From NCBI GenBank assembly GCA_024635755.1, contig JAGXIF010000024.1, forward strand, positions 1 through 64,000: 64,000 nucleotides of DNA, written 5' to 3'. This document shows positions 11,848-22,583 of the stretch, piece after piece. How positions within the stretch are numbered: position 1 is the first letter of the stretch; the number at the start of each line of letters is the position of its first letter. The notes beneath the pieces were generated by a model. That model ran no database searches and had not been told where the DNA came from. It saw only the letters and a list, made by a program, of their open reading frames with translations. Origin of the DNA: Halothiobacillus sp. (GTDB lineage Bacteria > Pseudomonadota > Gammaproteobacteria > Halothiobacillales > Halothiobacillaceae). The position numbers and the translations under genes were made by a program.

Positions 11848-13266
11848 TCAGCCCTTGCGCGGGTCGCGGCTGTGCGAACGGCGGCGTCCCTCGGCCTTCT
11901 TCTGCTTGACCTTCTGCAACGGGGTGCGCCGGTCCAGCTTGCCCTCGTAGGGGTTGCTGTCGGTGCGGAACTCGATGCGGATGGGCGTGCCCTTCAGCTC
12001 GTATTCGCGCCGGAAGTAGGATTCCAGATAGCGGTGGTAATGACCCGGCAACCGGTTGGTCTGCTTGCCGTGAATGACGATGATGGGCGGATTGCTGCCG
12101 CCCTGGTGGGCGTATCGAAGGCGGATACGGCGCCCATGGACCAGCGGCGGCTGATGCTGCTCGACGGCCCGCTGCAGGGTGCGGGTCAGGGCATTGGTCG
12201 AGATCGAGCGCGTCGCCGCGGCGTAGGCCTGGTCGACACTCTCGAACAGATGCCCCACGCCGGTGCCGTGCAGGGCGGAAATGCGATGGATCTCGGCGAA
12301 GTTGATGAAGCCCAGCTTGCGCTCGATCTCCTGGCTGATCCGGTCGCGCATGTCCGACTCGAGGCCATCCCACTTGTTGACCGCGATCACCAGGGCCCGG
12401 CCCCGCTCGTTGATAAAGCCCAGCAGGTGCTGGTCCTGGTCGGTGATACCCACGTGCGCATCCAGGATCAGGATGACGACATTGGCCTCCTCGATCGCCT
12501 GCAGGGTCTTGACGATGCTGAACTTCTCGATCGCCTCGCCCACCCGGCTTCGCCGACGCACCCCGGCGGTGTCGATCAGGGTGTAGGGCCTGCCTTCGCG
12601 CTCGAACGGAATCTTGATCGAATCGCGGGTCGTGCCCGGCTGGTCGAAGGCCAGCACGCGGGCCTCGCCCAGCAGGCGATTGGTCAGGGTCGACTTGCCC
12701 ACGTTGGGCCGGCCGACCAGGGCCACGGTCGTACCCAGATTCTCAGGCCCTTCGCCGGCCTCGGCAGTCAGCTCCGGGGGCAGCATTTCAGCCAGTTGCT
12801 CCCACATCCCGCCGATACCGCGGCCGTGGCTGGCCGCGATGAAGGCCGGTTCGCCCATTCCCAGGGCATAGAATTCGGCCTGCACCTCGTGCTCGTCGAC
12901 GCCGTCGGTCTTGTTGACCGCCAGCAGCACCGGCTTGCCGGCTCGGCGCAACTCCGCGGCGATCTGCTGGTCGGCGGCGGTCAAGCCAGCACGCCCATCG
13001 ACGAGAAAGGCGATCAGGTCGGCCTCCTCGACAGCCAGCCAGGCCTGATCCTCCATCAAAGCCTCGATGCCACCCCGCTCGCCGGTCAGGCCGCCAGTGT
13101 CGATCACCAGCCAGTCCTGCCCCTCGTAATGCGCCGACCCGTACTGGCGATCACGCGTGAGACCCGCGAAGTCGGCGACGAGGGCGTCCCGGCTGCGGGT
13201 CATCTGGTTGAAAAGGGTCGACTTGCCCACATTGGGGCGGCCAACCAGGGCGATTACGGGCTTCAT
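11848..13266 (-). CDS. der: Ribosome-associated GTPase Der (EngA)
   Basis: 472 residues with two tandem GTPase domains, each with a [10 protein letters not shown]-loop (about residues 8-16 and near 185), and DXXG and NKTD/NKWD specificity motifs, followed by a C-terminal KH-like domain (about 360-450). The basic tail ([19 protein letters not shown]) is typical. Der is needed for 50S subunit maturation. It lies downstream of bamB, the usual gammaproteobacterial order, but a hairpin with a T-tract separates them (13291-13312). Confidence 0.96.
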   Translation of the reverse strand: MKPVIALVGRPNVGKSTLFNQMTRSRDALVADFAGLTRDRQYGSAHYEGQDWLVIDTGGLTGERGGIEALMEDQAWLAVEEADLIAFLVDGRAGLTAADQQIAAELRRAGKPVLLAVNKTDGVDEHEVQAEFYALGMGEPAFIAASHGRGIGGMWEQLAEMLPPELTAEAGEGPENLGTTVALVGRPNVGKSTLTNRLLGEARVLAFDQPGTTRDSIKIPFEREGRPYTLIDTAGVRRRSRVGEAIEKFSIVKTLQAIEEANVVILILDAHVGITDQDQHLLGFINERGRALVIAVNKWDGLESDMRDRISQEIERKLGFINFAEIHRISALHGTGVGHLFESVDQAYAAATRSISTNALTRTLQRAVEQHQPPLVHGRRIRLRYAHQGGSNPPIIVIHGKQTNRLPGHYHRYLESYFRREYELKGTPIRIEFRTDSNPYEGKLDRRTPLQKVKQKKAEGRRRSHSRDPRKG

Positions 13267-13290
13267 CGAATCAAGTTACTCGGGAAAACG

Positions 13291-13312
13291 AAAAAGCGGC
13301 ACGGCGTGCCGC
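13291..13312 (-). terminator. Rho-independent terminator after bamB
   Basis: Read on the minus strand, GCGGCAC-GCC-GTGCCGC forms a 7-bp stem with a 3-base loop and is followed directly by TTTTTCG. It sits in the 56-base gap between bamB and der, so it should end or attenuate the upstream operon before der. Confidence 0.7.
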
Positions 13313-13322
13313 CAGAAGACGA

Positions 13323-14489
13323 TCAGTCGATCGAGAACACCCGCAGCTTGCCGTCGCGCGTCACCGCCAAGCCACGACCGTCCACCTGCTGGATGGGATC
13401 GATCAGCGGATCACCCCAGTCGGCACGGCCTTTCAGGGCGCCGCTGATGGCAGACAGGACGTGCACATAGCCCTCGTTGTCGCCCACCACCAGCTGGCCA
13501 TCGATCAGGGCCGGACCGGTCAGGCCGCGATGCGCCAGATCGGCTTGGCGCCACAGGGCATCGCCACTGCGGCGGTCGATCGCCCAGACCACGCCGTCGG
13601 CATCACTCAGGTACAGGGCCCGGCCGTCGGCGGCCATGCTGTTGGTATTGGAAAAGTCGCGCGACCAGAGTTCGCGGCCACCCTGGGCGGCCAGGGCCGA
13701 CAGCTTGCCCTGATAGGTGGCCACGTAGAAGATGCCGTCAGCGAAGACCGGGGTGGCATCCACGTCCACCATGCGGTCGACGTCGGTGCGCCCGGTAGGC
13801 AGGGCGACCGTCTGGCTCCAGAGCTCCTTGCCGTCCTCGCGGGCGAAGACCGCCAGCGAACCGTCATCGAACCCCGCGCCCAGCGCATCCGGGAACATCA
13901 GCACCCGGCCCTGCCCCTGCAACGTCAGGGCAGGCTGGCTGTGCGATTGCCGCCAGCGCGAGCTGCCGTCCTCGGCATCGAGGATCGCCAGCGTGCCATC
14001 CTTGCCGCGCACGGCCACGTCACCGAAGCCCACCGACGGGGCGGCGTCCACGGAACTGCCAATCGAGGTCTCCCAACGTCGCTTGCCGCTATCGGCCTCG
14101 AGGGCAAAGACGCGACCATCGTCGGCGCCGAAGACCACCAGGCCATCGCCGGCGCCGGCGCCGACGCTCAGGTCCGCGTCGAGTTCGGCCGACCAGAGCC
14201 GCTTGCCCGACTCGAGGTCGTAAGCCAGCACGTCACCGTCGGGGCCGCCGACGAACACGCGCCCGCCGTCCTCGACCGGGGCGATCGCGGAGAGCTTGTT
14301 CTCCTGGTCGCCGCCCGAAGAGGCGCTCCAGGCGACTTTCAGGGAGTGCTCGCTGTCGATCTCCTGCAGGGGGGTCGGCTTGACCAGTTCGCGCGGGGCG
14401 GAACAACCGGCCAGGGCGATGGCTGTTCCCAGGCACAGGGCGGCCGGCAGCGCAAAACGGGCACGGGGCATAAGGCGCGCGGTCATCAT
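13323..14489 (-). CDS. bamB: Outer membrane protein assembly lipoprotein BamB
   Basis: 388 residues. The signal peptide ends in a lipobox (IALAGC, lipidated cysteine near 29). The remainder is a PQQ-like eight-bladed beta-propeller with repeated GRVFVGGPDGDVLAYDLESGKRLW-type blades. BamB supports BamA in folding outer membrane beta-barrels. Two adjacent ATGs (14489 and 14486) are possible starts; the first overlaps the stop of the upstream gene. The neighbours (yfgM-like, der) match the E. coli yfgM-bamB-der order. Confidence 0.95.
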   Translation of the reverse strand: MMTARLMPRARFALPAALCLGTAIALAGCSAPRELVKPTPLQEIDSEHSLKVAWSASSGGDQENKLSAIAPVEDGGRVFVGGPDGDVLAYDLESGKRLWSAELDADLSVGAGAGDGLVVFGADDGRVFALEADSGKRRWETSIGSSVDAAPSVGFGDVAVRGKDGTLAILDAEDGSSRWRQSHSQPALTLQGQGRVLMFPDALGAGFDDGSLAVFAREDGKELWSQTVALPTGRTDVDRMVDVDATPVFADGIFYVATYQGKLSALAAQGGRELWSRDFSNTNSMAADGRALYLSDADGVVWAIDRRSGDALWRQADLAHRGLTGPALIDGQLVVGDNEGYVHVLSAISGALKGRADWGDPLIDPIQQVDGRGLAVTRDGKLRVFSID

Positions 14490-15112
14490 GAGTCACCTCC
14501 CTGCGTCGGCGGCAGGCTGTCGAGCTTCATTTCCAGCAACTGGTTGTTGGCCGCGGATTGACGGGCCTGGTCGTAGGCCGAGCGGGCCGCCACCAGGTCG
14601 CCCTGGTCGGCGAGGATGTCGCCGCGCAGCTCGGCGAACAAGCCGGCAAAACCGGCCGGTGGATTCTGCAGCATTTCCAGGGCCGCCTGGTGCTCGCCCT
14701 GCGCCCAGCGCACCCGGGCCAGTCGCAGGTCGGCGGTTGCCACCAGTTGGGTCCGGTCTGCGCTTTCGCGTGCCCGCTCTAGGTAGGCCGCGGCGGTTTC
14801 CAGGTCATTGCCTTCCACGGCGGCGCCGGCGCCCAGCAACCAGGCCAGGCTGGTGTAGCTGGTGCCATCGTGTGTGGTGGCGACCGTTTGAGCCAGCTCG
14901 ACCACCTCGCTGCCGCTCTCGGCACGCGCGATCTGCTCGAGCTCGGCAAAGGCGACCGCAGCCGAGGCCACGCGGTTTTCCTGCCAGCCTTGCCAGCCAT
15001 ACCAGCCGAGCAGGCCGGCCACGCCCAATGCCACGCCCGCGATTACCATCCGGCCATTCTCGGACCACCAATCACGGAGGCGTTCAATCTGTTCTTCGTC
15101 TGAGGCGACCAT
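14486..15112 (-). CDS. YfgM-like tetratricopeptide membrane protein
   Basis: 208 residues. A single N-terminal membrane helix (MVIAGVALGVAGLLGWYGW, about 22-40) follows a cytosolic EEQIERLRDWWSENG segment, the hallmark of the YfgM/TPR_21 family. The periplasmic part consists of Ala-rich TPR-like helices. In E. coli, YfgM associates with SecYEG and PpiD to hand over exported proteins. The position between hisS and bamB is conserved. It overlaps bamB by four bases. Confidence 0.88.
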   Translation of the reverse strand: MVASDEEQIERLRDWWSENGRMVIAGVALGVAGLLGWYGWQGWQENRVASAAVAFAELEQIARAESGSEVVELAQTVATTHDGTSYTSLAWLLGAGAAVEGNDLETAAAYLERARESADRTQLVATADLRLARVRWAQGEHQAALEMLQNPPAGFAGLFAELRGDILADQGDLVAARSAYDQARQSAANNQLLEMKLDSLPPTQGGDS

Positions 15113-15127
15113 AGAAAATCCTGATTG

Positions 15128-16393
15128 TCAGAGTGCGTCCGCCGGCGACTTGGCCAGCAGGTCATCGAGTTGGTGGGAGGCGACGGTGTGCTGTTCGCCC
15201 TCGCCGCGCAGGGGCTTGATGGAGACCTTCTCGCCTGTCGCATCCTCCATGATGACGGCGGTCTCGGCCCCACTGCGATCGGCACGCTTGAACTGCGCCT
15301 TGAGGCTGCCACGGTCGAGATTACATTGCACCCGCCGGCCGGCCAAGGTGACCCGCAGGCGGTCGGCGAGCGCCAGAGCCGCCGCCTGACGATCCGCCTC
15401 GGGCACGATCACGTAGACATCCGCACGGGTCACGTCGGCCGGCTCGCCGACCAGCTCCAGCAGACGTTCGAGGCCGATGGCGAATCCAGCCGCCGGGGTG
15501 GCCCGGCCGCCGAGCTGCTCGACCAGCCCGTCGTAGCGGCCGCCGGCGCAGATGGTGCCCTGGGTTCCGAGGGAGTCGGTGACCCACTCGAACACCAGCT
15601 TGTTGTAGTAATCCAGTCCGCGCACCAGCCGCGGATTGACCCGATAGGGAATGCCCAGCGCATCCAGCAACTCGCAACTGCGGGCAAAGTCGGCCGCCGA
15701 TTCCTCGTCGAGATAATCGGCCAGCCGGGGGGCGCCCTCCAGGATCTCCTGGATGGCGGGGTTCTTGCTGTCGAGCACGCGCAGCGGGTTGTCATGCAGG
15801 CGGCGGCGCGCCTCCTCGTCGAGGGCATCGGCATGCGCCTCGAGGTAGTCGACCAGGACGGCACGATGTCGCGCGCGGGCCTCGGGCTGGCCCAGGGTGT
15901 TGATCTCCAGGCGCACGTCCTCGATCCCCAGCCGGGTCCACAGCGAGCGGGCCATCTGGATCAGTTCCACGTCGAGCTCCGGCCCGGCGACACCGAATGT
16001 CTCGACCCCGAACTGGTGAAACTGGCGATACCGCCCCTTCTGCGGGCGCTCGTGCCGGAACATCGGTCCCGTATACCAGAGGCGTCGCTGCTGGTTGTGG
16101 ATCACGCCGTGCTGCAGGCAGGCGCGCACGCAGCCCGCCGTTCCTTCCGGACGCAGGGTGAGCGAGTCGCCGTTGCGGTCATCGAAGGTGTACATTTCCT
16201 TCTCGACGATGTCGGTCACCTCGCCGATCGAGCGGGCGAACAGGGCCGTCTGCTCGACGATCGGCATGCGGATCTCTTCGTAGCCGAAAGCCGACGCCGT
16301 CTGCCGCAGGGCGGATTCCAAGTGTCGCCAGGCCGGCGTCTTGTCGGGCAGCACGTCGTGCATGCCCCGGATGCTTTTAAGGGTCTTGCTCAT
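15128..16393 (-). CDS. hisS: Histidyl-tRNA synthetase
   Basis: 421 residues, class II synthetase. Motif 1 lies near [22 protein letters not shown], and motif 2 near [14 protein letters not shown]...[26 protein letters not shown]. The histidine-specific loops LVRGLDYYN and the motif 3 region [14 protein letters not shown] are also present. A C-terminal anticodon-binding domain covers about 325-421. It charges tRNA-His and is encoded between ispG and the yfgM-like gene, the normal order. Confidence 0.97.
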   Translation of the reverse strand: MSKTLKSIRGMHDVLPDKTPAWRHLESALRQTASAFGYEEIRMPIVEQTALFARSIGEVTDIVEKEMYTFDDRNGDSLTLRPEGTAGCVRACLQHGVIHNQQRRLWYTGPMFRHERPQKGRYRQFHQFGVETFGVAGPELDVELIQMARSLWTRLGIEDVRLEINTLGQPEARARHRAVLVDYLEAHADALDEEARRRLHDNPLRVLDSKNPAIQEILEGAPRLADYLDEESAADFARSCELLDALGIPYRVNPRLVRGLDYYNKLVFEWVTDSLGTQGTICAGGRYDGLVEQLGGRATPAAGFAIGLERLLELVGEPADVTRADVYVIVPEADRQAAALALADRLRVTLAGRRVQCNLDRGSLKAQFKRADRSGAETAVIMEDATGEKVSIKPLRGEGEQHTVASHQLDDLLAKSPADAL

Positions 16394-16405
16394 GTTCGGT
16401 CGTGG

Positions 16406-17503
16406 TTATCGCTCGCCGGTCGCCTTGTCACGGGCCACTCGCTCGCGGATGGTGTGTTCGATCTGGTCGACCAGCTCTTCTTCGGAGAGCTTGCGCGAAG
16501 GCTTGCCGTCGACGTACAGGAGATTGGGTTTGCCACCGGTCAGGCCCACGGACGCCTCGCGGGCCTCGCCGGGTCCGTTGACCACGCAGCCGATCACGGC
16601 CACGTCCATGGGCAGGTCGATGTCCTCGATGCGCTCTTCCAGGGCGTTGACGGTCTTGATGACGTCGAACTCCTGGCGGGCGCAGGACGGGCAGGCGATC
16701 AGGTTGACGCCGCGGCTGCGCAGTTTCAGCGACTTCAAGATATCCCAGCCGACCTTGACCTCCTCGACCGGGTCGGCGGCCAACGACACGCGCAGGGTGT
16801 CGCCGATGCCCTCGGCCAGCAGCATCCCTAATCCCACCGCCGACTTGACTGCCCCGGCGCGCGAACCACCCGCCTCGGTGATCCCCAGGTGCAGCGGCTG
16901 CTCGATCTGCGCGGCCAGCTTACGGTAGGCGCCCAGGGTCATCCAGACGTCCGAGGCCTTCAGCGAGACCTTGAACTCGGGGTAGTCGAGCCGATCGAGG
17001 ATGTCGATGTGCCGCAGGGCGGATTCGACCAGTGCGTCGGGGGTCGGTTCGCCGTACTTCTGCTGCAGGTCCTTTTCCAGCGAGCCGGCGTTGACGCCGA
17101 TGCGCAGCGGAATGCCGTGATCGCGGGCCGAATCGATCACCTGGCGCACCCGGTCCTCGCGGCCGATGTTGCCCGGGTTGATGCGCAGGCAGTCGGCGCC
17201 CAGCTCGGCCACGCGCAGGGCGATGCGGTAGTCGAAGTGGATATCAGTGACCAGCGGCAGCGAGACCCGCTGCTTGATGCGGCCGAAGGCCTCGGCGGCA
17301 TCCATGTCGGGCACGGATACGCGCACGATATCGGCGCCCGCCGCGGCCAGTCGCTCGATTTGGGCCACGGTCGCCTCGACATCGCGGGTATCGGTGTTGG
17401 TCATCGACTGGACGCTGATCGGCGCGTCACCGCCCACGCCGACGGATCCCACCTGGATGCGTCTGGAAAGACGGCGCGTCACCGGTTCGGGCTGAAAACT
17501 CAT
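16406..17503 (-). CDS. ispG: 4-hydroxy-3-methylbut-2-en-1-yl diphosphate synthase (GcpE)
   Basis: 365 residues. It catalyses the penultimate MEP-pathway step, reducing MEcPP to HMBPP with a [4Fe-4S] cluster. The N-terminal TIM barrel starts [25 protein letters not shown]. The three cluster cysteines are visible in [13 protein letters not shown] and [12 protein letters not shown]. The start overlaps the end of rodZ by four bases, so they form one transcript. Iron-sulfur supply must come from elsewhere, because no isc genes follow iscR in this window. Confidence 0.96.
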   Translation of the reverse strand: MSFQPEPVTRRLSRRIQVGSVGVGGDAPISVQSMTNTDTRDVEATVAQIERLAAAGADIVRVSVPDMDAAEAFGRIKQRVSLPLVTDIHFDYRIALRVAELGADCLRINPGNIGREDRVRQVIDSARDHGIPLRIGVNAGSLEKDLQQKYGEPTPDALVESALRHIDILDRLDYPEFKVSLKASDVWMTLGAYRKLAAQIEQPLHLGITEAGGSRAGAVKSAVGLGMLLAEGIGDTLRVSLAADPVEEVKVGWDILKSLKLRSRGVNLIACPSCARQEFDVIKTVNALEERIEDIDLPMDVAVIGCVVNGPGEAREASVGLTGGKPNLLYVDGKPSRKLSEEELVDQIEHTIRERVARDKATGER

Positions 17504-18549
17504 GAACTCCCCACGGTCATCCGCAATACGCCGGTGGCCGAACTGGGTTCGCCCAGTTCCACCGGCTCACCTTGATATTCGATTTCCACGCCCCGGGAGT
17601 TACCCAGGACCAGCGAGAAGGGGCCAGCCCCGTCGAAGGTGCGCTCTTCGCCGGCAACCAGCACGTCATACATGAGGCGGTCGCCATTGGCGTCCCGGAT
17701 CTCGACCCAACTGTCGGCCGAGGTGGCACGCAACACCAGGGTCTGCCCCGATGCTGGCGCCGGGGCCACGTCCGTGGGCTCGCCATCGGCGAGGTCGGCG
17801 GACGCCTCGTTGTCGTTCGTGGTCGGCGCAGCCTCCTGGCTCTGGATGGCCGCCAAGGGCATGTCCGGCAGGTCGGCGCCGACCGGTGAGCGCATGCCGG
17901 CCTGCGCCTGGGCCGCCTGATCGCGCACGGCCTGGTTGACCGGCGGGGCGGGCGGCTCTTCGAGCGCCCCCTGGATCGCGGGCCGACCATCGTCGCGTTT
18001 CTCTTCCCCCTCGGCGGCCGGGGCCGCGGCGGACTCGCCCCGCAGATCCTGCCACCAGGTTTGCAGCCGCTCGCGGTCAAGCTGAGACACCGCCATCACG
18101 GCGATGGCGACCAGCAGCAGGACGATCAGCCAGCCCAGCACCCGGCGCCACCCGCCGCCGCGGGTTTCCATGACGTCGAGCGTGGGGTGCGTCCCCGCCT
18201 GGATGTCCCCCTCGGCGGGTGCGCGCTGGGCGTTGTACTGAGCGACCAGGGTATCGCCGTCCAGGTCGAGCTGCTCGGCCCAGCTGCGGAGATAGGCCAG
18301 AATATAAGGGCGCCCGGGGACTTCGTCGAGCGCATCTCTCTCGATGCACTCGATCACGCGCAGATCCAGATTGAGCGGTTGCGCCAGGTCGGCGGCCGAC
18401 AACCCGGCCGCCTCGCGGGCCTGCCGGATGCGCTCGCCGACGGTGGGGGAGGCGACGCCCTGATCGAAGGTCATGGCCTCCGTGTCGGGGGCGGTGCCTG
18501 TCCGATGGCCGGTATCCACTGCCGGCTCCTGCCGATCCTGATCGCTCAT
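17500..18549 (-). CDS. rodZ: Cytoskeletal/cell-shape protein RodZ
   Basis: 349 residues. An N-terminal Xre-type helix-turn-helix ([33 protein letters not shown], about 38-70) binds MreB. One membrane helix ([19 protein letters not shown], about 138-156) follows, then a Pro/Ala/Glu-rich periplasmic linker and a C-terminal DUF4115 beta domain ([33 protein letters not shown]...). The ATG at 18549 shares a base with the pilW stop (TGATG). RodZ links MreB to the elongation machinery and rod shape. Confidence 0.92.
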   Translation of the reverse strand: MSDQDRQEPAVDTGHRTGTAPDTEAMTFDQGVASPTVGERIRQAREAAGLSAADLAQPLNLDLRVIECIERDALDEVPGRPYILAYLRSWAEQLDLDGDTLVAQYNAQRAPAEGDIQAGTHPTLDVMETRGGGWRRVLGWLIVLLLVAIAVMAVSQLDRERLQTWWQDLRGESAAAPAAEGEEKRDDGRPAIQGALEEPPAPPVNQAVRDQAAQAQAGMRSPVGADLPDMPLAAIQSQEAAPTTNDNEASADLADGEPTDVAPAPASGQTLVLRATSADSWVEIRDANGDRLMYDVLVAGEERTFDGAGPFSLVLGNSRGVEIEYQGEPVELGEPSSATGVLRMTVGSS

Positions 18550-19331
18550 CAACTGCCTCCCTGTTTGGGTGCCTGAGCCTCCGGCGAATCCGGGAACCGG
18601 CCTCGCAGGATCAGGCGGTGATTGGCCAGCGCCTCGTCATCCCCTAGCGCCTTGTCGATGGCGATAGCCATCACCAGCGAGCGCGGGGTGTGTCGATGGC
18701 GGGATTCGTAGCGCCGCATGGCCTCGGCCGCTTCGCTGACGGCACCTGTCTCGTAGAGCGCTTCGGCCAGGCCCAGCAGGGCTCCCGGCTGAGCCGCTCC
18801 CTTGTCGATCGCCTGGCGGTACTGCTCGAGCGCACGCCCCTTGTCCCCGGCCTGCTGGTAGCAGCGACCGGAATTGAGCAGCGCATACTCGGGCGTGTCG
18901 TACAGCGAATCGGAATAGGCCTCGCGAAACAGGGTCTGGGCGCGGTCGTACTCGCTCTGGCCACAGAGAAAACCGGCGTAGTTGTTGGCCAGGTCGGGAT
19001 TGTCGCCATCAAGACGATAGGCCCGGCGGAACGCCTGGGCCGCTTCCTTCTCTTCGCCCAGCTCATCGAGCAGCAGGGCGTGGACGTGGTGCGCCGGGGC
19101 GTAACCGGGATCGTAGGCGAGGGCGCGGCGGATCTTTTCCATGGCGACTTTCTGTTCGCCTTCCCGCATGTAACCGGCGGCCAGTTGGGTGTTGACCTCG
19201 GCGGCGGCGCGATGCTGGCTCATGTCGCGGTCGACCATCCGCTCCTGCCCGGCGGGCGTCGCGCAGCCGGAGAGGCCGACAGCCACGGCCACGAGCGCCC
19301 CCAGCATTCCCGCACGCACCCGGTGCTTCAT
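18549..19331 (-). CDS. pilW: Type IV pilus biogenesis/stability lipoprotein PilW (PilF)
   Basis: 260 residues: a lipoprotein signal with lipobox GLSGC (cysteine near 23), then about six TPR repeats (for example [35 protein letters not shown]). In Pseudomonas and Neisseria this outer membrane lipoprotein guides assembly of the PilQ secretin. No other pilus genes are in the window, and the position between rlmN and rodZ is conserved regardless of pili. Its ATG overlaps the rlmN stop by four bases. Confidence 0.88.
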   Translation of the reverse strand: MKHRVRAGMLGALVAVAVGLSGCATPAGQERMVDRDMSQHRAAAEVNTQLAAGYMREGEQKVAMEKIRRALAYDPGYAPAHHVHALLLDELGEEKEAAQAFRRAYRLDGDNPDLANNYAGFLCGQSEYDRAQTLFREAYSDSLYDTPEYALLNSGRCYQQAGDKGRALEQYRQAIDKGAAQPGALLGLAEALYETGAVSEAAEAMRRYESRHRHTPRSLVMAIAIDKALGDDEALANHRLILRGRFPDSPEAQAPKQGGS

Positions 19332-20458
19332 CGGCTGACCTCCACGACACCCTGGCCCAGACCCATCTGGGCCAGGCGATCCTTGCGCCGGGAACGGTCG
19401 GCGACCTTGCCGGCCAGTTGCCCGCAGGCCGCGTCGATGTCGTCACCGCGGGTTTTGCGCGGCACGGTGTTGATGCCCGCCGCCTTGAGCCGGGTGCGGA
19501 AGCGCTCGATGCGATTGCGCGACGAGCGCTCGTAGCCCGAACCCTCGAAGGGGTTGAAGGGAATCAGGTTGATCTTGACCGCCTCCTTGCGGGGGCCGAG
19601 CAGCGCGATCAACTCGTCGGCATGTTCCGGGGTGTCGTTGACCCCCTCGATCATGACGTACTCGTAGATGATCGCCCCGTGCGGCACCACCTCGGCATAA
19701 CGGTCGCAGGCGGCCATCAGCAGGTCGAGCGGGTACTTCTCGTTGATCGGCACCAGCTCGTCGCGCAACGTGTCGTTGGACGCGTGCAGGGAGATGGCGA
19801 GCGAAATCGGCAGCCGCTCGGCCAGCCGGTCAATCGCCGGGACGATGCCGGAGGTCGAGATGGTCACCCGCCGCTTGGACAGGCCGTAGGCGTGGTCGTC
19901 GAGCATGAGCTCGGCGGCATCCACCACCGCCTGCTCGTTGAGCAGCGGCTCGCCCATGCCCATGAAGACCACGTTGCTGATCGCCTTGCCGGTGGGCAGG
20001 CGCCGCTGGATAAGCTTCTCGGCCAGCCAGAGCTGACCGACGATCTCGGCGGTCGACAGGTTGCGATTGAAGCCCTGCCGGCCGGTGGAGCAGAAGGTGC
20101 AGGTGAGCGAACAGCCCACCTGCGAGGAAATACAGAGGGTGGCCCGGTCGTCCTCGGGGATGTAGACCATCTCGACCGAGTTGCCGCTGCCGGTATCGAC
20201 GACGAACTTGCGTGTGCCATCGATGGATTCCTGATCGAACAGGATCCGGGGAGGCTGGACGCAGGCAACCTGCTTGAGCTTCTCGCGCAGGCTCTTGGCC
20301 AGGTCGGTCATCTCGTCGAAGTCGTCGACCCGGCGCTGATGTACCCACTTGAGCACCTGGTTGGCGCGAAACGGCTTTTCGCCCATCTCGGTGAACCAGG
20401 CACGCAACTGGCTGGAAGACAATCCCAGCAGGTTGATCCGCTCGTCGGTCGCAGTCAT
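19328..20458 (-). CDS. rlmN: Dual-specificity 23S rRNA/tRNA adenine-C2 methyltransferase RlmN
   Basis: 376 residues, radical-SAM enzyme that methylates A2503 of 23S rRNA and A37 of some tRNAs. The cluster motif C-x3-C-x2-C is in [16 protein letters not shown] (near 115-130). The GMGEPLLN motif and the catalytic cysteine near the C-terminus ([12 protein letters not shown]) are present. The first gene after ndk, it leads the rlmN-pilW-rodZ-ispG run, all joined by overlapping starts and stops. Confidence 0.96.
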   Translation of the reverse strand: MTATDERINLLGLSSSQLRAWFTEMGEKPFRANQVLKWVHQRRVDDFDEMTDLAKSLREKLKQVACVQPPRILFDQESIDGTRKFVVDTGSGNSVEMVYIPEDDRATLCISSQVGCSLTCTFCSTGRQGFNRNLSTAEIVGQLWLAEKLIQRRLPTGKAISNVVFMGMGEPLLNEQAVVDAAELMLDDHAYGLSKRRVTISTSGIVPAIDRLAERLPISLAISLHASNDTLRDELVPINEKYPLDLLMAACDRYAEVVPHGAIIYEYVMIEGVNDTPEHADELIALLGPRKEAVKINLIPFNPFEGSGYERSSRNRIERFRTRLKAAGINTVPRKTRGDDIDAACGQLAGKVADRSRRKDRLAQMGLGQGVVEVSR

Positions 20459-20497
20459 TCAGGCCACCCGTGTCATGGCCCGAGAAGGTGCCAGCTT

Positions 20498-20923
20498 TTA
20501 GCGGCTGGTCAGCTCGTCGGGCTTGAAGAAGAAATCGATCTCGGTGCGCGCGTTCTCGGCACTGTCCGAACCGTGGACCGCGTTGGCGTCGATGGTCTCG
20601 GCGAAATCGGCGCGGATAGTGCCCGGCGCGGCTTCCTTGGGGTTGGTCGCCCCCATCAAGTCACGGTTCTTGGCGATGGCATCCTCGCCTTCGAGCACCT
20701 GGACGAAAACCGGGCCGGAGATCATGAAGCCGACCAGCTCACCGAAGAACGGGCGCTCGCTATGCACGGCGTAGAAGCCTTCGGCCTGCTCGCGGGTCAA
20801 CTGCATCATGCGTGCCCCGATCACCGACAGACCCGCATTCTCGAAACGAGAAATGATCTGACCGATTACGTTCTTGGCAACCGCGTCGGGCTTGATGATC
20901 GAAAGGGTGCGTTCGACGGCCAT
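20498..20923 (-). CDS. ndk: Nucleoside diphosphate kinase
   Basis: 141 residues, the usual size. It transfers the terminal phosphate between nucleoside triphosphates via a phosphohistidine. The start [18 protein letters not shown] and the active-site segment NAVHGSDS (H near 117) are diagnostic. It lies just upstream of rlmN, as in many gammaproteobacteria, but directly downstream of iscR here because the isc genes are missing. Confidence 0.97.
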   Translation of the reverse strand: MAVERTLSIIKPDAVAKNVIGQIISRFENAGLSVIGARMMQLTREQAEGFYAVHSERPFFGELVGFMISGPVFVQVLEGEDAIAKNRDLMGATNPKEAAPGTIRADFAETIDANAVHGSDSAENARTEIDFFFKPDELTSR

Positions 20924-21103
20924 GCTGAAACTCTCCTGCTCGGGCGGCTATCGGCCTGCCCGGTAAACGTGAAAACAAATGGAAAAACAAAAAGCTGCCG
21001 GCTGCCCTAGAGGACAACCGGAAAGCGCGATAGTTTAACGAGTCCTAAGGCAACAATCCATGCGAACGCATGTCATCACCCGAACGAGGGGCTGTGGCGC
21101 GCG

Positions 21104-21604
21104 TCAGGGGCCGACGCCGCGCATGCCGGCAGCCACCGCCTCGGAGCGTTCGTCGCGAGCGCCCTGCAGGCGATGATCCTGGCGTGCTGAGACATCCAGC
21201 ACGTCGGGCTTTTCCACCAGATCGGACAGCGAGATCGACTCAAGGAAGTCGCGAATCTGGGCCGACAATCCCATCCACAGGTCATGGGCCAGACACTGGC
21301 CGCCGTCCTGGCAGTTGCCCCGCCCCCCGCAGCGGGTCACGTCGACCACCTCGTCGACCGCGTGGATGATCTCGGCAATGTTGATTCGCCGGGGCTCCCG
21401 TGCCAGCTGGTAACCGCCGCCGGGGCCGCGCACGCTGCTGACCAGTTGCCCGCGTCGCAGTTGGGCGAACAACTGCTCGAGATAGGAAAGCGACAGCGAC
21501 TGGCGCTCGGCAATGTCGGCGAGCGCAGTGGGTTGGCCGCGGTCGTGGATCGCCAGGTCCAGCATGGCCGTCACGGCATAGCGGCCCTTGGTCGTCAGCC
21601 TCAT
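21104..21604 (-). CDS. iscR: Rrf2-family iron-sulfur regulator IscR
   Basis: 166 residues from the ATG at 21604 (MRLTTKGRYAVTAMLDLA). The frame stays open further upstream, but that part has no family similarity. A winged helix covers residues 1-70 with E43 in YLEQ. The [2Fe-2S] ligands are all present at the E. coli positions: C92, C98, C104 and H107 (RCGGRGNC...GGQCLAH). IscR normally represses iscRSUA when iron-sulfur clusters are plentiful. No isc structural genes follow: the next gene downstream is ndk. It may therefore control genes elsewhere (for example suf) or only itself. I saw no clear type 1 IscR site in the 140 bases upstream. Confidence 0.93.
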   Translation of the reverse strand: MRLTTKGRYAVTAMLDLAIHDRGQPTALADIAERQSLSLSYLEQLFAQLRRGQLVSSVRGPGGGYQLAREPRRINIAEIIHAVDEVVDVTRCGGRGNCQDGGQCLAHDLWMGLSAQIRDFLESISLSDLVEKPDVLDVSARQDHRLQGARDERSEAVAAGMRGVGP

Positions 21605-21746
21605 TGCAAACCTCCCGGCAGTCGCGCCAAGGCGCTGCCCAAACTGCAAAAATCCGAGCGAAGCCCTCGGGGAATCGTTGCTCATCATAGTCGTGCGAGC
21701 GGGTGCTGTATATGGCCGCGCGAACAAGACGGCGTCCCGCCGCAAA

Positions 21747-22559
21747 TCAGGGTCGGTCGGCTGGCGGCGGCGAAGAGTCTTCGTGATCACCGCAACCGGC
21801 CACCGCCTCTTCCTCGTCGAGGTGGCAACCATCCAGGCTGGGGCGTGGGGTACGCGACACCTCGACGCCCAGGGAGCGCAGGGCGGCGGCCATCTCGTCG
21901 AGCTGACCATCTACCGCCTGGACGTGATCGAGCAGCCGGTCGACCACCGTGGCCACCGGGTCGGGCATGTCGCGCGCCACGCCGTAGGCATCGAAGCCCA
22001 GCCGCTGCGCCACCCGCCGCTTGGTCTCGCTGTGCTCGGTCCGCTGCTCGACCACCCGGGCCGGGATACCTACCAGGGTCGCCCCCGCCGGCGCATCCTT
22101 GAGCACCACGGCATTCGACCCCACGCGCACCCCCTCACCCAGGTCAATCGGCCCGAGGATCTTCGCCCCCGCCCCGACCACGACCCCGGCCCCCAGGGTC
22201 GGGTGACGCTTGCCCTCGTGCCAGGTGGTCCCCCCCAGCGTGACGCCGTGGTAGAGGGTGCAGTCATCACCGATCACGGCCGTCTCGCCGATCACCACGC
22301 CCATGCCGTGATCGATGAAAAACCGCCGACCGATCCGCGCGCCGGGATGGATCTCGATGCCGGTCAGCCAGCGGCTGACATTGGAGATCAGCCGAGCGAG
22401 TAGCCGCCAGTTGCGGCGCCACAGGGCATGGGCGACACGGTGCCACCACACCGCGTGCAGACCCGGGTAGGTCAGGGCGATTTCCCAACGGCTGCGCGCC
22501 GCCGGATCACGGTCGAACACGCTGTCGACATCATCGAGGATCGTTTTCCACCAGCCCAT
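21747..22559 (-). CDS. cysE: Serine O-acetyltransferase
   Basis: 270 residues. It makes O-acetylserine from serine and acetyl-CoA, the acceptor for sulfide in cysteine synthesis. The N-terminal helical part ([27 protein letters not shown]) is followed by left-handed beta-helix hexapeptide repeats ([33 protein letters not shown]). Active-site histidines lie in DHGMG and YHGVTLGG. It sits between trmJ and iscR, where many gammaproteobacteria carry a cysE-type gene feeding cysteine to the Isc system. It also fits the nearby cysZ. Confidence 0.95.
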   Translation of the reverse strand: MGWWKTILDDVDSVFDRDPAARSRWEIALTYPGLHAVWWHRVAHALWRRNWRLLARLISNVSRWLTGIEIHPGARIGRRFFIDHGMGVVIGETAVIGDDCTLYHGVTLGGTTWHEGKRHPTLGAGVVVGAGAKILGPIDLGEGVRVGSNAVVLKDAPAGATLVGIPARVVEQRTEHSETKRRVAQRLGFDAYGVARDMPDPVATVVDRLLDHVQAVDGQLDEMAAALRSLGVEVSRTPRPSLDGCHLDEEEAVAGCGDHEDSSPPPADRP

Positions 22560-22583
22560 CGTCGCTTGCGCCCCTGTCCTGTA

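Noticed and set aside
11806-13470. A 554-codon plus-strand frame opposite der
   Set aside because: Antisense to a universally conserved GTPase; no family features.
21605-21746. An IscR type 1 binding site upstream of iscR
   Set aside because: No sequence close to the known palindromic consensus was found by eye; only an AT-rich TATA-like stretch is present.
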